This document shows positions 33,464 to 41,561 of a stretch of 64,000 nt of DNA, piece by piece; the first letter of the stretch is position 1, and the number at the start of each line of letters is the position of its first letter. The DNA is from Nonomuraea thailandensis. GTDB lineage: Bacteria > Actinomycetota > Actinomycetes > Streptosporangiales > Streptosporangiaceae. The position numbers and the translations under genes are program-made. The notes beneath the pieces are model-generated. The model ran no database searches and was not told the origin of the DNA. It saw nothing but the letters and a program-made list of their open reading frames with translations. Location: positions 8,406,501-8,470,500 of the forward strand of contig NZ_JAMZEB010000002.1 of NCBI RefSeq assembly GCF_024172165.1, written 5' to 3'.

Positions 33464-34357
33464 GTGAGCAGAGTCCTCGTCACCGGAAGCGCAGGACGCC
33501 TCGGCCGCAGCGTGGTCAGCACGCTCGCGGCGGCCGGGCACGAGGTCATCGGCGTCGACCGCGCCCCAGGCACCCCGCCGGAGGCAGCCGTCACCTTGCC
33601 GGCCGACCTCACCGACACCGGTGAGACGTTCGAGGTCCTGGCCAGGTTCAGGCCCGAGTCGGTGATCCACCTGGCCGCCATCGCCACCCCGTTCAGCGTC
33701 CCGGAATCGGTGATCTTCACGGTCAACACGCAGCTCGCGTACAACGTGTGCTCGGCGTCGGTGGCCCTGGGCGTGCCGGGCGTGGTGGTGGCCAGCAGCC
33801 CCACCGTCATGGGATACGGCGCGCCCGGCGGCTGGACGCCGCAGTACCTGCCGATCGACGAGGAGCACCCGGTGCGCCCGTGGAACGCCTACAACCTGTC
33901 CAAGGTGACGGCCGAGGAGACGATGAAGGCGTACGCCAGGGCGGGCGGCACGAAGCTGGCCGCCGTCCGGCCGTGCTTCGTGATCCCGCCGGAGGAGTGG
34001 GCCGGCGCGCCCACGCAGTCCGGCCACACGGTTCGCGAGCGGCTCGACCGGCCGGAGCTGGGCGGGGTGTCGCTGTTCAACTACATCGACTCCCGCGACG
34101 CCGCCGAGATGATCACCGTGCTCGCCGAGGCGCTGCCCGACCTGCCGAACGGCGAGGTCTTCTTCGCCGGCGCGGCCGACGCACTGGCCAGGAAGCCGCT
34201 GGCCGACCTGCTCCCGCAGGTCGTGCCCGGCACCGAGGCGTACGCCTCCGGCCTCACCGGCACCACCCCCGCCTTCTCGACCGCCAAGGCAGAGCGCCTG
34301 CTCGGCTGGCAGCCCAAGCGCAGCTGGCGTACCGAACTCAAGGAAGAAGCCGAATGA
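33464..34357 (+). CDS. NAD-dependent epimerase/dehydratase-family protein, possible uronate dehydrogenase
   Basis: 297 residues from GTG 33464, 9 bp after gaaggag; an upstream in-frame TTG would run through the operator. Extended-SDR features: VLVTGSAGRLGRSVVSTLAAAGHEVIGVDR, VIHLAAIATPF, catalytic Tyr-Asn-Leu-Ser-Lys (YNLSK). In this context, with a KdgD-type enzyme and an aldarate-type dehydratase next to it, oxidation of a hexuronate to its lactone (uronate dehydrogenase) is the likely job. Typical Udh is ~265 residues, so this one is slightly longer; a plain sugar epimerase remains possible. Overlaps the next gene by 4 bp. Confidence 0.75.
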   Translation: MSRVLVTGSAGRLGRSVVSTLAAAGHEVIGVDRAPGTPPEAAVTLPADLTDTGETFEVLARFRPESVIHLAAIATPFSVPESVIFTVNTQLAYNVCSASVALGVPGVVVASSPTVMGYGAPGGWTPQYLPIDEEHPVRPWNAYNLSKVTAEETMKAYARAGGTKLAAVRPCFVIPPEEWAGAPTQSGHTVRERLDRPELGGVSLFNYIDSRDAAEMITVLAEALPDLPNGEVFFAGAADALARKPLADLLPQVVPGTEAYASGLTGTTPAFSTAKAERLLGWQPKRSWRTELKEEAE

Positions 34358-35226
34358 ACCTCAGCGGTGTGCTGTTCTTTCCCGTGACCCCCTTCGACGC
34401 CGACGGCACGCTCGCCGAGCAGGTGCTGGCCGAGCACGTCCGGCAGGGCATGGAGCACGGGCCGGGCGGCGTCTTCGTGGCCTGCGGCACCGGCGAGTTC
34501 TCGGCGCTGTCGGAGTCCGAGCACGCGCGGGCCACGCGGATCGCGGCGGAGGTCGTGGCCGGCCGGGTGCCGGTGTTCGCGGGCGCGGGCGGGCCGCTCG
34601 GCGCTGCGCTGAACCAGGCACGGGCGGCGCGCGAGGCGGGCGCCGACGGGCTGCTGCTCATGCCGCCGTACCTGGCCCAGGGGCCCGGGCACGGCTTCAC
34701 GGCGTACGTGCGGGCGGTCGCCGAGGTGCTGCCGGTGATCGTCTACCAGCGCGGCTCGGTCGTGCTGGAGCCGGACGCCGTGGTGGAGCTGGCCGGCGTC
34801 CCCGGCGTGATCGGGCTCAAGGACGGCCTGGGCGACATCGACCGCATGCAGCGCACCGTGCTGGCGGTGCGCGAGAAGCACCCGGACTTCCTGTTCTTCA
34901 ACGGGCTGCCGACGGCCGAGCTGACCATGCCCGCCTACCGCGGCATCGGCGTGGAGCTCTACTCCAGCGCCGTGTTCGCGTTCGCGCCCGAGATCGCGCT
35001 GGCCTACCTCAACGGTGACGAGCGGCTGCTCACCGAGTTCTACGCGCCGCTCGTCCGCCTGCGCGGCAAGGTGCCCGGCTACCCGGTCGCCCTGGTCAAG
35101 GCCGGCGTGCGGCTGCGCGGCCTGGACGTCGGCGCCGTCCGCCCGCCGCTGGTCGAGGTGAGCGACGAGCACCTGGCCGAGCTGGAGGCGCTGATCAAGA
35201 CCGGTCTCGAACGGGCCACGTCATGA
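34354..35226 (+). CDS. 5-dehydro-4-deoxyglucarate dehydratase-like (KdgD), DHDPS superfamily
   Basis: 290 residues. DHDPS-type aldolase barrel: GVLFFPVTPFDADGTL, GTGEFSALSESEHAR, Tyr131 in VIVYQRGS and the Schiff-base Lys156 in GVIGLKDGLGDIDRMQR; FFNGLPTAE is a KdgD hallmark. It should dehydrate and decarboxylate 5-dehydro-4-deoxy-D-glucarate to 2-oxoglutarate semialdehyde in the cytosol. No semialdehyde dehydrogenase lies in this locus, so that step must be encoded elsewhere. ATGA overlaps on both sides. Confidence 0.85.
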   Translation: MNLSGVLFFPVTPFDADGTLAEQVLAEHVRQGMEHGPGGVFVACGTGEFSALSESEHARATRIAAEVVAGRVPVFAGAGGPLGAALNQARAAREAGADGLLLMPPYLAQGPGHGFTAYVRAVAEVLPVIVYQRGSVVLEPDAVVELAGVPGVIGLKDGLGDIDRMQRTVLAVREKHPDFLFFNGLPTAELTMPAYRGIGVELYSSAVFAFAPEIALAYLNGDERLLTEFYAPLVRLRGKVPGYPVALVKAGVRLRGLDVGAVRPPLVEVSDEHLAELEALIKTGLERATS

Positions 35227-36275
35227 CCATCGCCGACCTTCGCACGGAGCTGCGCACGGCGTCGCTGCCGCGCCCGTGGGGCGAGGACGTGCCGTACAAC
35301 CACGTCATCGTCACCCACGTCACGCTGAAGGACGGGCGCACCGGCACCGGCTTCTCGTGGACGCCGCAGATCGGCGCGCACGCCGTCAAGGCGCTGCTCG
35401 ACCACGACCTGCGCGAGGCGCTGATCGGGCTGCCCGCGCACCCCGAGGTCGTGTGGGACCGGCTGTGGCGGCACCTGCGCGAGGCCGGCCCCGGCGGGAT
35501 CACCACGGTCGCGCTGGCCGGGATCGACCTGGCCCTGTGGGACCTGCGCTGCGGCGGCGACGCGCTGCCCGACGTGCTGGGCAGGCGGCGCGACGAGGTG
35601 CCGGTCTACGGCAGCGGCGTCAACCTGCACTACCCCCTCGACGAGCTGGTCGCGCAGGCCAGGCGCTGGGTGGCGGCCGGATACCGGGGCGTCAAGATCA
35701 AGGTCGGCCGGCCCGACCTGGCCGAGGACGTGGCCCGGGTGGCCGCGGTCCGCGAGGTGATCGGCCCCGACCGGCTGCTGATGATCGACGCCAACCAGCG
35801 CTGGGACCTGCACAGGGCCCGGCGGGCGCTGGCCGCTCTGCGCGAGTTCGACCTGCACTGGATCGAGGAGCCGCTGCCCGCCGACGACGTGGCCGCGCAC
35901 GTGGAGCTGCGCCGCTCCATCGACGTGCCGGTCGCGGTCGGCGAGAACGTCTACACCGCCTACGGCTTCCGCGACCTGCTGGCGGCGGGGGCCTGCGACG
36001 TGGTCCAGCCGAACGTGGTGCGGGTCGGCGGCATCACCCCGTTCCTGCGCATCGTGGAGCTGGCCAGGACGTACGACGTGCCGGTCTACCCGCACCTGCT
36101 GGGCGAGGTGTCCGGGCAGCTCGCGCTGGCCCTGCCGCTGCCCGTCATGGCCGAGGACGTGGAGGACGCCTCCTTCGCCCGGCTGGGGCTGCTGGCGGAG
36201 CCGTACCCGGTGGAGATCGCGGGTGGCGTGCTGCGCGCGGGCGGGCACGCCGGGCTCGGGCTGAGGTGGTCGTGA
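35223..36275 (+). CDS. Enolase-superfamily (mandelate racemase type) sugar-acid dehydratase
   Basis: 350 residues. Barrel residues can be read off: Lys158-Ile-Lys160, metal ligands Asp189 (LLMIDANQRWD), Glu215 (WIEEPL) and Glu241 (VGENVY), and His291 (VYPHLLG). This is the mandelate-racemase subgroup, as in glucarate, galactarate and talarate dehydratases. Dehydrates an aldaric or aldonic acid to the 2-keto-3-deoxy (or 5-keto-4-deoxy) product used by the preceding enzyme. Exact stereochemistry not readable. Overlaps neighbours by 4 bp (upstream) and 1 bp (downstream). Confidence 0.87.
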   Translation: MTIADLRTELRTASLPRPWGEDVPYNHVIVTHVTLKDGRTGTGFSWTPQIGAHAVKALLDHDLREALIGLPAHPEVVWDRLWRHLREAGPGGITTVALAGIDLALWDLRCGGDALPDVLGRRRDEVPVYGSGVNLHYPLDELVAQARRWVAAGYRGVKIKVGRPDLAEDVARVAAVREVIGPDRLLMIDANQRWDLHRARRALAALREFDLHWIEEPLPADDVAAHVELRRSIDVPVAVGENVYTAYGFRDLLAAGACDVVQPNVVRVGGITPFLRIVELARTYDVPVYPHLLGEVSGQLALALPLPVMAEDVEDASFARLGLLAEPYPVEIAGGVLRAGGHAGLGLRWS

Positions 36276-38221
36276 TGGCGCCGGTGAAGGTCGTCCTGGC
36301 GGGAGCGCAGGGGCACGGCCGGCACCACCTGGGCATCCTGCGCGAGCTGGCCGGGCGGGGCGTGGTCGAGCTGGTGGGGATCTGCGACCTGCGTCCGGTC
36401 GAGGTGGACTTCGGCGCGCCGCTGCAGTCGTCCGACCTGGGCGAGCTGATCGGCAAGACCGGCGCGGAGATCACCATCGTCTGCACGCCGATCAACACGC
36501 ACGCCGACCTGGCCATCGCCGCGCTGCGGGCGGGCTCGCACGTGCTGCTGGAGAAGCCGCCCGCGCCCAGCCCCGCGGAGCAGCGCAGGATCGCCGACGT
36601 GGTGGCCGAGACCGGGCTGGCCTGCCAGGTCGGGTTCCAGGCGCTCGGCTCCGCGGCCGTCCCCGCGCTGCGCGCGCTGATCGCGAGCGGGCGGCTCGGC
36701 CGGGTGCGCGGCATCGGCGGCTGGGGCGCCTGGCACCGCCCGTCGGCCTACTTCACCCGCGCCCCCTGGGCGGGCCGGCGCCGCCTGAACGGCGTGGACG
36801 TCATGGACGGCGCGCTGACGAACCCGTTCGCGCACGCCATCGCCACCGCGCTGGCCCTGCACGACAGCCCGATCGCGGAGATCGAGACCGAGCTGTTCCA
36901 CGCCCATCCGATCGAGTCGGACGACACCTCCTGCGTGCGCGTGCGGCTGGCGGACGGGTTCACGATCACGATGGCGGCGACCCTGTGCGCGCCCTACGTG
37001 GAGCCGCCGCCCGGTAAGGCGCTGCGCGGCGAGGCGCACCTCGTGGTGCAGGGCGACGCCGGCCGGGCCACGCTGACGTACACGCACGACCGGCTCAAGG
37101 TGGAGCTGCCCGACGGGTCGGTCACGACGACCGTGCACGACCGGGCAGGGCTGCTGGAGAACCTCGTCGACCACGTCCGCACCGGCGCGGAGCTGCTGGT
37201 GCCGCTCGCCGCCACCGAGCGGTTCACGCAGGTGCTGGACGCGATCCGGCTGGCTCCCGAGCCGACGCCCATCCCCGAGCGGCACCAGCTCGTGGAGCGG
37301 GACGCCGAGGGCGAGGTCGCCGGCCGGGTGCTGCCCGGCGTGACCGACCTGGTCCGGCGCAGCGCGGCGGAGCTGGCCCTCTACTCCGAGCTCGGCGTGC
37401 CGTGGACGCGGGTGGAGCTGCTGGTGTCGCAGCGGCCGGTGGCCGCCTACGAGCTGCGCCCCGACCTGCCCGCCACCGACTCCCCCCGCCCCTACCTGCA
37501 CGCGGTGCGGACCCTCGGCGGCGTCGAGGTGACCGAGGTCCGCCCGGAGGACCACGTGCACCATCTGGGTGTCGGCGTGGCCATCTCCGACCTCGGCGGG
37601 GCGAACTTCTGGGGCGGCCGCACGTACGTGAAGGACCAGGGGCCGACCTGGCTGGACGATCACGGCGCCCAGCGGCACGTGGCGTTCACCCGGCTGGACG
37701 ACGGCGGTTTCACCGAGCACCTGGAGTGGGCCGGCCCCGGCGGCCTGATGGCCCGCGAGGAGCGCACGGTGACGGCCAGGCCGGTGGGCGAGTTCTGGGC
37801 GCTGGACTTCGCGTTCACGCTCACCAACCTGACCGGCGCGCCGCTGGAGATCAACAGCTCCGCCACCAAGGGCCGCGCGGGCGCGGGCTACGGCGGCTTC
37901 TTCTGGCGCGCCCCCGGCACCTCCGTGGCGCGGACCACCCTGCCGGGGGACGAAGGGACCGTGCACGGCAGCACCGGCCCGTGGGTGGCCATGTCAGGCA
38001 CGACACCGGAGGGCCGGGACTGGACGCTGGTCTTCGCCCAGGCGGACGGCGACCCGTGGTTCGTGCGGGTGGCGGAGTATCCGGGCGTGGGTCAGGCGCT
38101 CGCCTGGGACACGCCGCTGGTCGTGGAGACCACGCTGACCAGGCGGGTCGTCACGGCGGTGCTCGACGGCCGGCTGGACGCGGCGGGCGCGGCGGCCGTC
38201 GCCGCGGACCTGCTCCGCTGA
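36275..38221 (+). CDS. Gfo/Idh/MocA oxidoreductase fused to a DUF6807 (PmoA) domain
   Basis: 648 residues from ATG 36275 (TGATG overlap). Residues 1-~370: Rossmann start KVVLAGAQGHGRHHLGIL, VCTPINTHADLAI, HVLLEKPPAPSPAEQ (Glu-Lys-Pro), GFQALGSAA, and the catalytic domain. Residues ~390-648: DUF6807, with RPYLHAVRTLGGVEVTEVRPEDHVHHLGVGVAISDLGGANFWGGRTY, a His-rich motif (HVHHLG), and AGYGGFFWRAPG. The two domains are usually separate proteins in sugar-degradation loci, so the fusion suggests consecutive or cooperative steps on one substrate. DUF6807 has no known reaction. Confidence 0.88.
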   Translation: MAPVKVVLAGAQGHGRHHLGILRELAGRGVVELVGICDLRPVEVDFGAPLQSSDLGELIGKTGAEITIVCTPINTHADLAIAALRAGSHVLLEKPPAPSPAEQRRIADVVAETGLACQVGFQALGSAAVPALRALIASGRLGRVRGIGGWGAWHRPSAYFTRAPWAGRRRLNGVDVMDGALTNPFAHAIATALALHDSPIAEIETELFHAHPIESDDTSCVRVRLADGFTITMAATLCAPYVEPPPGKALRGEAHLVVQGDAGRATLTYTHDRLKVELPDGSVTTTVHDRAGLLENLVDHVRTGAELLVPLAATERFTQVLDAIRLAPEPTPIPERHQLVERDAEGEVAGRVLPGVTDLVRRSAAELALYSELGVPWTRVELLVSQRPVAAYELRPDLPATDSPRPYLHAVRTLGGVEVTEVRPEDHVHHLGVGVAISDLGGANFWGGRTYVKDQGPTWLDDHGAQRHVAFTRLDDGGFTEHLEWAGPGGLMAREERTVTARPVGEFWALDFAFTLTNLTGAPLEINSSATKGRAGAGYGGFFWRAPGTSVARTTLPGDEGTVHGSTGPWVAMSGTTPEGRDWTLVFAQADGDPWFVRVAEYPGVGQALAWDTPLVVETTLTRRVVTAVLDGRLDAAGAAAVAADLLR

Positions 38222-38230
38222 GAGCTCGGG

Positions 38231-38893
38231 TCAGGGCTGCCCGGGAGGCTCGCTGACCGGCTTGTTCGAGGTCGCCCGCAGCAGCCGCAACGCGCCGCGC
38301 GACAGGGCCGTCAGGATGTCGGCGGCCTCGTCCAGGTCGGGGTAGCGCCCCTCCAGGTGCCCCATGGCCAGCGCGTTGGTGGCCGCGTTGATGCCGTCGG
38401 CGATCATCTCCAGCCGCCGCCTGTCGCGCTCGTTGTCGGCCGTGTAGCCGAGGGCGGCCAGGTCGGCGGCGTGGTGCTCGCGGTAGGCCGCCGCCGTCTC
38501 CACGGCGAAGTCGCGCAGCGAGGACGAGGGGTCGTGCCGCGCCCTGATCTGGATGCGCAGCAGCTCGGGGTGCCGGCAGATCGACTCCAGCGGGATGCGG
38601 AACGTCTCGCGGTGCAGGTCGAGGTCGCCGGGGTGCTCGCGGGCCCTGCGCCGCGCCTCGCGCATCGAGCCGCGCAGCCGCTCGCCGCCCTCCTCGGCGA
38701 GCACCCGCAGCAGCTCCTGCATGTCCTTGAAGTGCACGTAGAAGCTGGACTGCGCGATGCCCGCGGCCTTGGCGACCTTGACCGTGCTCAGCCCCGCCTC
38801 GCCCTCCTCGTCGAGGATCGACAGGGCGGCGCGGATGAGCCTGCGCCTGGTCAGATCCTTCGCCTCACTCCTCGTGAGCGGCGTGCCCGTCAT
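38231..38893 (-). CDS. TetR-family transcriptional regulator
   Basis: 220 residues. HTH RRRLIRAALSILDEEGEAGLSTVKVAKAAGIAQSSFYVHFKDMQELL at about 16-62, followed by an all-helical ligand domain. Divergent from the peptide-type ABC operon. The 107-bp gap holds a perfect 30-bp palindrome, which is surely its operator. Acyl-CoA dehydrogenase at the end of the operon hints at a fatty-acyl or branched-chain ligand. Convergent with the DUF6807 fusion gene, 9 bp apart. Confidence 0.92.
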   Translation of the reverse strand: MTGTPLTRSEAKDLTRRRLIRAALSILDEEGEAGLSTVKVAKAAGIAQSSFYVHFKDMQELLRVLAEEGGERLRGSMREARRRAREHPGDLDLHRETFRIPLESICRHPELLRIQIRARHDPSSSLRDFAVETAAAYREHHAADLAALGYTADNERDRRRLEMIADGINAATNALAMGHLEGRYPDLDEAADILTALSRGALRLLRATSNKPVSEPPGQP

Positions 38894-38938
38894 GAGTCCC
38901 TCCCCTCCCGTAACGATTCTCTCGCGCTACTTGTGCGG

Positions 38939-38968
38939 AATTTCACCGATAGTACTATCGGTGAAATT
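38939..38968. promoter_or_regulatory. Perfect 30-bp palindrome, TetR operator
   Basis: Arms aatttcaccgatagt and actatcggtgaaatt without a mismatch or spacer. AT-rich against the GC-rich background, 45 bp from the TetR start and 32 bp from the binding-protein start. Confidence 0.85.
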
Positions 38969-39000
38969 GCTCTCGGGGGATCTGCCGGGAGGAGGCGTGA

Positions 39001-40626
39001 ATGAAACGCTGGAGGATGCCGGCCACGCTGTTGCTGGCCGCGATGGTGATGCTGGCGTGCAGCGGCCAGCGACCGGTTGAACCGCAGTCCCAGTCCAGTG
39101 CGCCGGCCGCGACAGGCCCCGCGCAGGGCGGGCGCCTGGTGTACGCGCTCAGCGCGGACGCCAACGGGTTCAACCCGGTCACCGACCAATTCGCGGCGCA
39201 GAGCTACAGCATGACGGGCACCATCATCGAGACCCTGGTGAGCGTGGACGCGGACGGCAACTGGAAGCCGTACCTGGCCGAGTCGCTCACCCCCAACAAG
39301 AAGTACGACGAATGGACCATCAAGGTCAGGTCGGGCATCTCCTTCTCCGACGGCATCTCCCTGACCGGTGACATCGTCAAGGCCAACCTCGAAGCTCAGA
39401 AGCGGTCCCCGCTGACCGCCGCGGCCATGATGCCGATCAAGTCGTTCGAGCTGACCGACCCGATGACCGTCAAGGTCGTCCTGAACCAGCCGTGGGTGGC
39501 CTTCCCCTACCTGCTGGCCGTGCAGACCGGCATGATCGTCCCGCCGGCCTCGCTCACCGACCTCAAGACGGCCAGCCTCAAGCCGGTCGGCACCGGGCCG
39601 TTCATCTTCAAGGAGTACGTCCCGGACAACCGCATGGTCGTCACCCGCAACCCGCGCTACTGGCAGAAGGGCCTGCCGTACCTGGACGAGATCGAGTTCC
39701 GGATCCTGCCCGACACCCAGACCCGCGCCCAGACCCTCGAAGCGGGCGGCGTGGACGCCATCGGCACCTCCCGCGACGAGGACCTGACCAAGTTCGGCGC
39801 CATGAAGGACGCCTACACCGTGCACCGGGCGCAGGGCATGGCCGTGGCCGAGTACATGTTCCTGCTCAACACCGCCGCGGCCCCGCTCGACGACGTACGG
39901 GTGCGCCGGGCCATGGCCCATGCCATGGACCGCGAGACGGTCATCAAGACCCTGCGCGGCGGCATGACCGAGCCCGCCGACGGCCCCTGGTCCAAGGACT
40001 CCCCGTGGTACGCCCCCGGCGGCTACCCCTCCTACGACCTGGCCAAGGCCACCGCCCTGGTCAAGGAGGTCGAGGCGGAGAAGGGCCCGATCAGCTTCGA
40101 GCTGATCTCCACCCCCGACCCCAACACCATGCAGGGCGTCGAGCTGGCCCAGGACATGTGGCGCAAGGCCGGCATCGAGGTGTCGATCAAGCAGGCCGAC
40201 CAGGCCGATCTGATCAACCGGGCCATCACCGGCAACTTCTCGGCCACCGTGTGGACCCAGTTCTCCGCCCAGGACCCCGACGGCGAGTACGTCTGGATGC
40301 ACCAGGCCTACGCCAAGCCCGTCGGCGCCATCTCGCTCAACATGACCAGGCTCAAGGACGACAAGCTGAGCGCCGCCCTGGACGCGGGCCGGATGAGCCC
40401 GGACGAGGCCACGCGCAAACAGGCGTACGCCACCGTGCAGCAGCGGCTGCGCGACCAGGTCCCGTACGTGTTCATCGACCACCTCAACACCGGCGCCATC
40501 ATCGCCAGGAGCAAGGTGCGCGGCATCGGCGAGCACAAGCTGCCCAGCGGCGAGAAGGGCCTGCCGCTGACCGGCTCGCCCATCCCGTACCACCCGTTCG
40601 GCCAGCTCTGGGTCAGCGGCCAGTGA
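39001..40626 (+). CDS. Peptide/nickel-type (family 5) ABC transporter solute-binding lipoprotein
   Basis: 541 residues. Signal peptide with lipobox MLAC (17-20). Family-5 features: GGRLVYALSADANGFNPVTDQF, PYLAESLTPNKKYDEWTIKVRSGISFSDGISLTGD, VGTGPFIFKEYVPDNRMVVTRNPRYWQKGLPYLDEIEFRI, VRRAMAHAMDRE. First gene of a complete operon. Ligand may be a short peptide, or a small acid given the acyl-CoA dehydrogenase downstream. Confidence 0.92.
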   Translation: MKRWRMPATLLLAAMVMLACSGQRPVEPQSQSSAPAATGPAQGGRLVYALSADANGFNPVTDQFAAQSYSMTGTIIETLVSVDADGNWKPYLAESLTPNKKYDEWTIKVRSGISFSDGISLTGDIVKANLEAQKRSPLTAAAMMPIKSFELTDPMTVKVVLNQPWVAFPYLLAVQTGMIVPPASLTDLKTASLKPVGTGPFIFKEYVPDNRMVVTRNPRYWQKGLPYLDEIEFRILPDTQTRAQTLEAGGVDAIGTSRDEDLTKFGAMKDAYTVHRAQGMAVAEYMFLLNTAAAPLDDVRVRRAMAHAMDRETVIKTLRGGMTEPADGPWSKDSPWYAPGGYPSYDLAKATALVKEVEAEKGPISFELISTPDPNTMQGVELAQDMWRKAGIEVSIKQADQADLINRAITGNFSATVWTQFSAQDPDGEYVWMHQAYAKPVGAISLNMTRLKDDKLSAALDAGRMSPDEATRKQAYATVQQRLRDQVPYVFIDHLNTGAIIARSKVRGIGEHKLPSGEKGLPLTGSPIPYHPFGQLWVSGQ

Positions 40627-41561
40627 TCATCCTCCACCGGCTCGTCCGGCTCCTGGTGGTGCTGATCGTGGTGACCTTCCTGTCGTTCGTGCTGCTCAAC
40701 CTGCTGCCCGGTGACCCGGTCACGCAGATCCTGGGCCTGTCGGCGACGGAGGAGTCCCGCGCGCAGCTCCGCCAGGAGCTCGGGCTCGACCAGCCGCTGC
40801 TGGTGCGCTACCTCGACTGGCTCGGCGGCCTGGCCACCGGCGACTTCGGCACCTCCTACATCACGCGGATGCCCGTCGGCGCCGAGCTGGCCGAGCGGCT
40901 GCCCGTCACGCTGGAGCTGCTGGTCGCCGCGCAGATCGTGGCGCTCGGCATGGCGATCCCGGTGGGCGTGGCCGCGGCCCGCCGCGCCGGGCGCGCCCTC
41001 GACCAGGTGCTCACCGCGCTCAGCTTCGCGCTGCTGTCCACGCCCGTGTTCGTGCTCGGGGTGCTGCTGATCCTGCTGTTCGCGGTCACCTGGCGGGTGC
41101 TGCCCGCGACCGGCTGGACCTCGATCTCGGTCGACCTGGGCTGGAACCTCACCTCCGTGGTGCTGCCCGCGGTCACGCTGGGCTGCGGGCAGTTCGCCGT
41201 GTACGCGCGGCTGCTGCGTACCGACCTGATCGCCACCCTCCAGGAGGACTACATCACCCTGGCGCGCGCCCGCGGCCTGTCACCGCGCCGCATCCTGTGG
41301 CGTCACGCGCTGCGCCCCTCCGCGATCACCCTGATCACCGCCATCGGCCTGAACCTGGGCGCGCTCATCGGCGGCACCGTGATCATCGAGACCCTGTTCG
41401 GCCTGCCCGGCGTCGGGCGGCTCATCGTCGACTCCATCTTTTCCCGCGACTACCTGACGGTGCAGGGAGGCGTCGTGCTGATCTCGGTCGGCTACGTGGT
41501 CGTCAACTTCGCGGTGGACCTGGTGTACGCCGCCGTCGACCCCAGGATCCGTCGTGCGTAG
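40623..41561 (+). CDS. Peptide-type ABC permease (DppB)
   Basis: 312 residues from GTG 40623 (GTGA overlap). Six TM segments from HRLVRLLVVLIVVTFLSFVLLNLLPGDPV. DppB motifs LGLDQPLLVRYLDWLGGLATGDFGTSY, ARARGLSPRRILWRHALRPS and PGVGRLIVDSIFSRDYL. Forms the channel with the permease half of the next protein. Confidence 0.92.
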   Translation: MIILHRLVRLLVVLIVVTFLSFVLLNLLPGDPVTQILGLSATEESRAQLRQELGLDQPLLVRYLDWLGGLATGDFGTSYITRMPVGAELAERLPVTLELLVAAQIVALGMAIPVGVAAARRAGRALDQVLTALSFALLSTPVFVLGVLLILLFAVTWRVLPATGWTSISVDLGWNLTSVVLPAVTLGCGQFAVYARLLRTDLIATLQEDYITLARARGLSPRRILWRHALRPSAITLITAIGLNLGALIGGTVIIETLFGLPGVGRLIVDSIFSRDYLTVQGGVVLISVGYVVVNFAVDLVYAAVDPRIRRA

